Shown here one piece after another: positions 62,958 to 64,000 of a stretch of 64,000 bases of DNA. Below the pieces are notes generated by a model that saw only the letters and a list, made by a program, of their open reading frames with translations, made no database searches and was not told the DNA's origin. Within the stretch, counting starts at the first letter, position 1, and the number at the start of each line of letters is the position of its first letter. The DNA is from Cyclobacteriaceae bacterium. Its GTDB lineage: Bacteria > Bacteroidota > Bacteroidia > Cytophagales > Cyclobacteriaceae. The DNA lies in the NCBI GenBank assembly GCA_016787755.1, contig JAEUUA010000005.1, forward strand, positions 124,001-188,000, read 5' to 3'. The position numbers were made by a program, and so were the translations under genes.

Positions 62958-64000
62958 ATGACATTGAATTTACGATCCACATATTCACTGGCTTTTATAG
63001 TTTTATTGTTTGCTCAATGTGAACCAAAAAAAAATACAGAACAGTCTTTCAATCGACTGGCTCAAGCAAGCAGTCCGTATTTAAAAGAGCATGCCGATAA
63101 CCCGGTTGATTGGTATGAATGGGGACCAGAGGCTCTTGAAAAAGCGAAGAATGAACGCAAACCCTTGATTGTGAGTGTTGGCTATGCCTCCTGCCATTGG
63201 TGCCATGTGATGGAAGAAGAATCATTTATGGACACAACAGTGGCGCGTATCATGAATGAAAATTTTATCTCTATAAAAGTAGATCGCGAAGAGCGACCCG
63301 ACATTGATCAGATTTACATTCACGCAGCGCAACTGATTTCGGGCAATGCCGGATGGCCGTTGAATGCATTTGCCATGCCGGATGGTAAACCCTTTTATGT
63401 GGCAACGTATTTCCCAAAAGAACAATGGATAAATCTGTTGAGGCAAATTCTTGATACGTATAAAAATGATTATAACAAAGTAGTGATACAGGCCGATGCC
63501 ATCACACGCAACATACAAACAACGGATTTGATCACTGTTCCGGAAAGTAATCAAATCAATTTTGGCAAAAAGAACTATCAGGATATGTTTTCGAGCTGGC
63601 AACCTGAAATAGATTTTATAAATGGCGGACTTTCTGGAACGCAAAAATTTCCCATGCCAGCTATTTGGGAGAGTTTGTTACAACATTATTACCTGACTGG
63701 TGAGAAAAAATCCCTGGAAGCAGCTACAATTACGCTTGGTAAAATGGCTTCGGGTGGAATTTATGATCACCTGGCCGGTGGCTTTGCACGCTACACGACA
63801 GATACTGAATGGAAGACACCTCATTTCGAAAAAATGCTTTATGATAATGCTCAGCTCATTAGTTTGTACGCACATGCCTATCAAGTAACTTCAAACCCCC
63901 GGTATTCAAAGGTGATTCAGGAGACACTTGAATTTATTCAGCAGGAATTGACAAGCCCTGAGGGGGGATTCTACTCCTCCATCAATGCGGATAGTGAAGG
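62958..64000 (+). CDS. YyaL-type thioredoxin-domain protein (truncated by window end)
   Basis: The open frame from ATG 62958 runs to the window edge (347 codons, no stop). After a hydrophobic signal (residues 7-20) comes the DUF255 thioredoxin-like domain: [18 protein letters not shown] and [13 protein letters not shown] with a CxxC motif, then [11 protein letters not shown]. The alpha/alpha barrel begins with KFPMPAIWE and [14 protein letters not shown]. Homologues (spermatogenesis-associated protein 20 / YyaL) are about 600-700 aa; the rest lies outside. Substrate unknown. It follows the VCBS gene by 5 bp and so shares its transcript. Confidence 0.88.
   Translation, partial: MTLNLRSTYSLAFIVLLFAQCEPKKNTEQSFNRLAQASSPYLKEHADNPVDWYEWGPEALEKAKNERKPLIVSVGYASCHWCHVMEEESFMDTTVARIMNENFISIKVDREERPDIDQIYIHAAQLISGNAGWPLNAFAMPDGKPFYVATYFPKEQWINLLRQILDTYKNDYNKVVIQADAITRNIQTTDLITVPESNQINFGKKNYQDMFSSWQPEIDFINGGLSGTQKFPMPAIWESLLQHYYLTGEKKSLEAATITLGKMASGGIYDHLAGGFARYTTDTEWKTPHFEKMLYDNAQLISLYAHAYQVTSNPRYSKVIQETLEFIQQELTSPEGGFYSSINADSE

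Noticed and set aside
1..64000. tRNA genes, rRNA, CRISPR arrays, insertion sequences
   Set aside because: Scanned intergenic gaps for GTTCGA-type arms, repeat-spacer patterns and transposase motifs; none found by eye.

Overview
The window comes from a member of the Bacteroidota, most likely a Cytophagales-type bacterium. The evidence is SusC/SusD and STN-type TonB receptors, the DUF2723/GT117, DUF4199 and DUF4249 families, a short RpoD with no region 1.1, lipoprotein and 'FAQ'-type signal peptides, and TAnnTTTG promoter boxes. GC looks close to 40 percent (judged by eye, not computed). I saw no rRNA, tRNA, CRISPR array, transposase or integrase.

Region 1 (1-16400) is mostly housekeeping. It holds membrane and envelope proteins, a secreted glycoamylase-family hydrolase paired with a zinc phospholipase C-like protein, rpsT with its own promoter and terminator, radC followed by a serine hydrolase and a DUF1684 protein, then pheT, a ZapB-like coiled coil, zapA and rny. 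Region 2 (16500-23470) is a tightly coupled four-gene envelope operon: a secreted unknown protein, a TonB receptor with an STN domain, a DUF4249 lipoprotein that probably uses a CTG start, and an MG2-domain protein with a plug-like tail. Region 3 (23700-33270) is a mixed accessory stretch with an MFS carrier, a YheT-type hydrolase, a DsrE protein, a multi-PAS histidine kinase without a partner, several small stand-alone enzymes and a Tat-signal M20 hydrolase.

Region 4 (33338-39525, minus strand) is an apparent five-gene operon: agmatinase-family, D-aminoacylase-like lipoprotein, Gfo/Idh/MocA oxidoreductase, methyltransferase, and a second D-aminoacylase-like lipoprotein. Both D-aminoacylase-like proteins lack the family's HxH metal motif, and a perfect 28-nt palindrome lies between two of the genes. 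Region 5 (39728-42641) has a cold-shock protein, the primary sigma factor and a fatty acid desaturase.

Region 6 (42900-51146) is a hexuronate catabolic locus. A six-gene minus-strand operon (GH88-like, TIM-barrel isomerase, Gfo/Idh, SDR, MFS, uxuA) diverges from a uxaB-like gene, and a LacI-type repressor follows. Region 7 (52324-64000) runs ECF sigma factor, SusC, SusD, vanadium haloperoxidase/PAP2 enzyme, a giant VCBS/UnbV lipoprotein and a truncated YyaL-type thioredoxin-domain protein. The best candidates for a poorly described system are region 7 and the D-aminoacylase-like operon of region 4.
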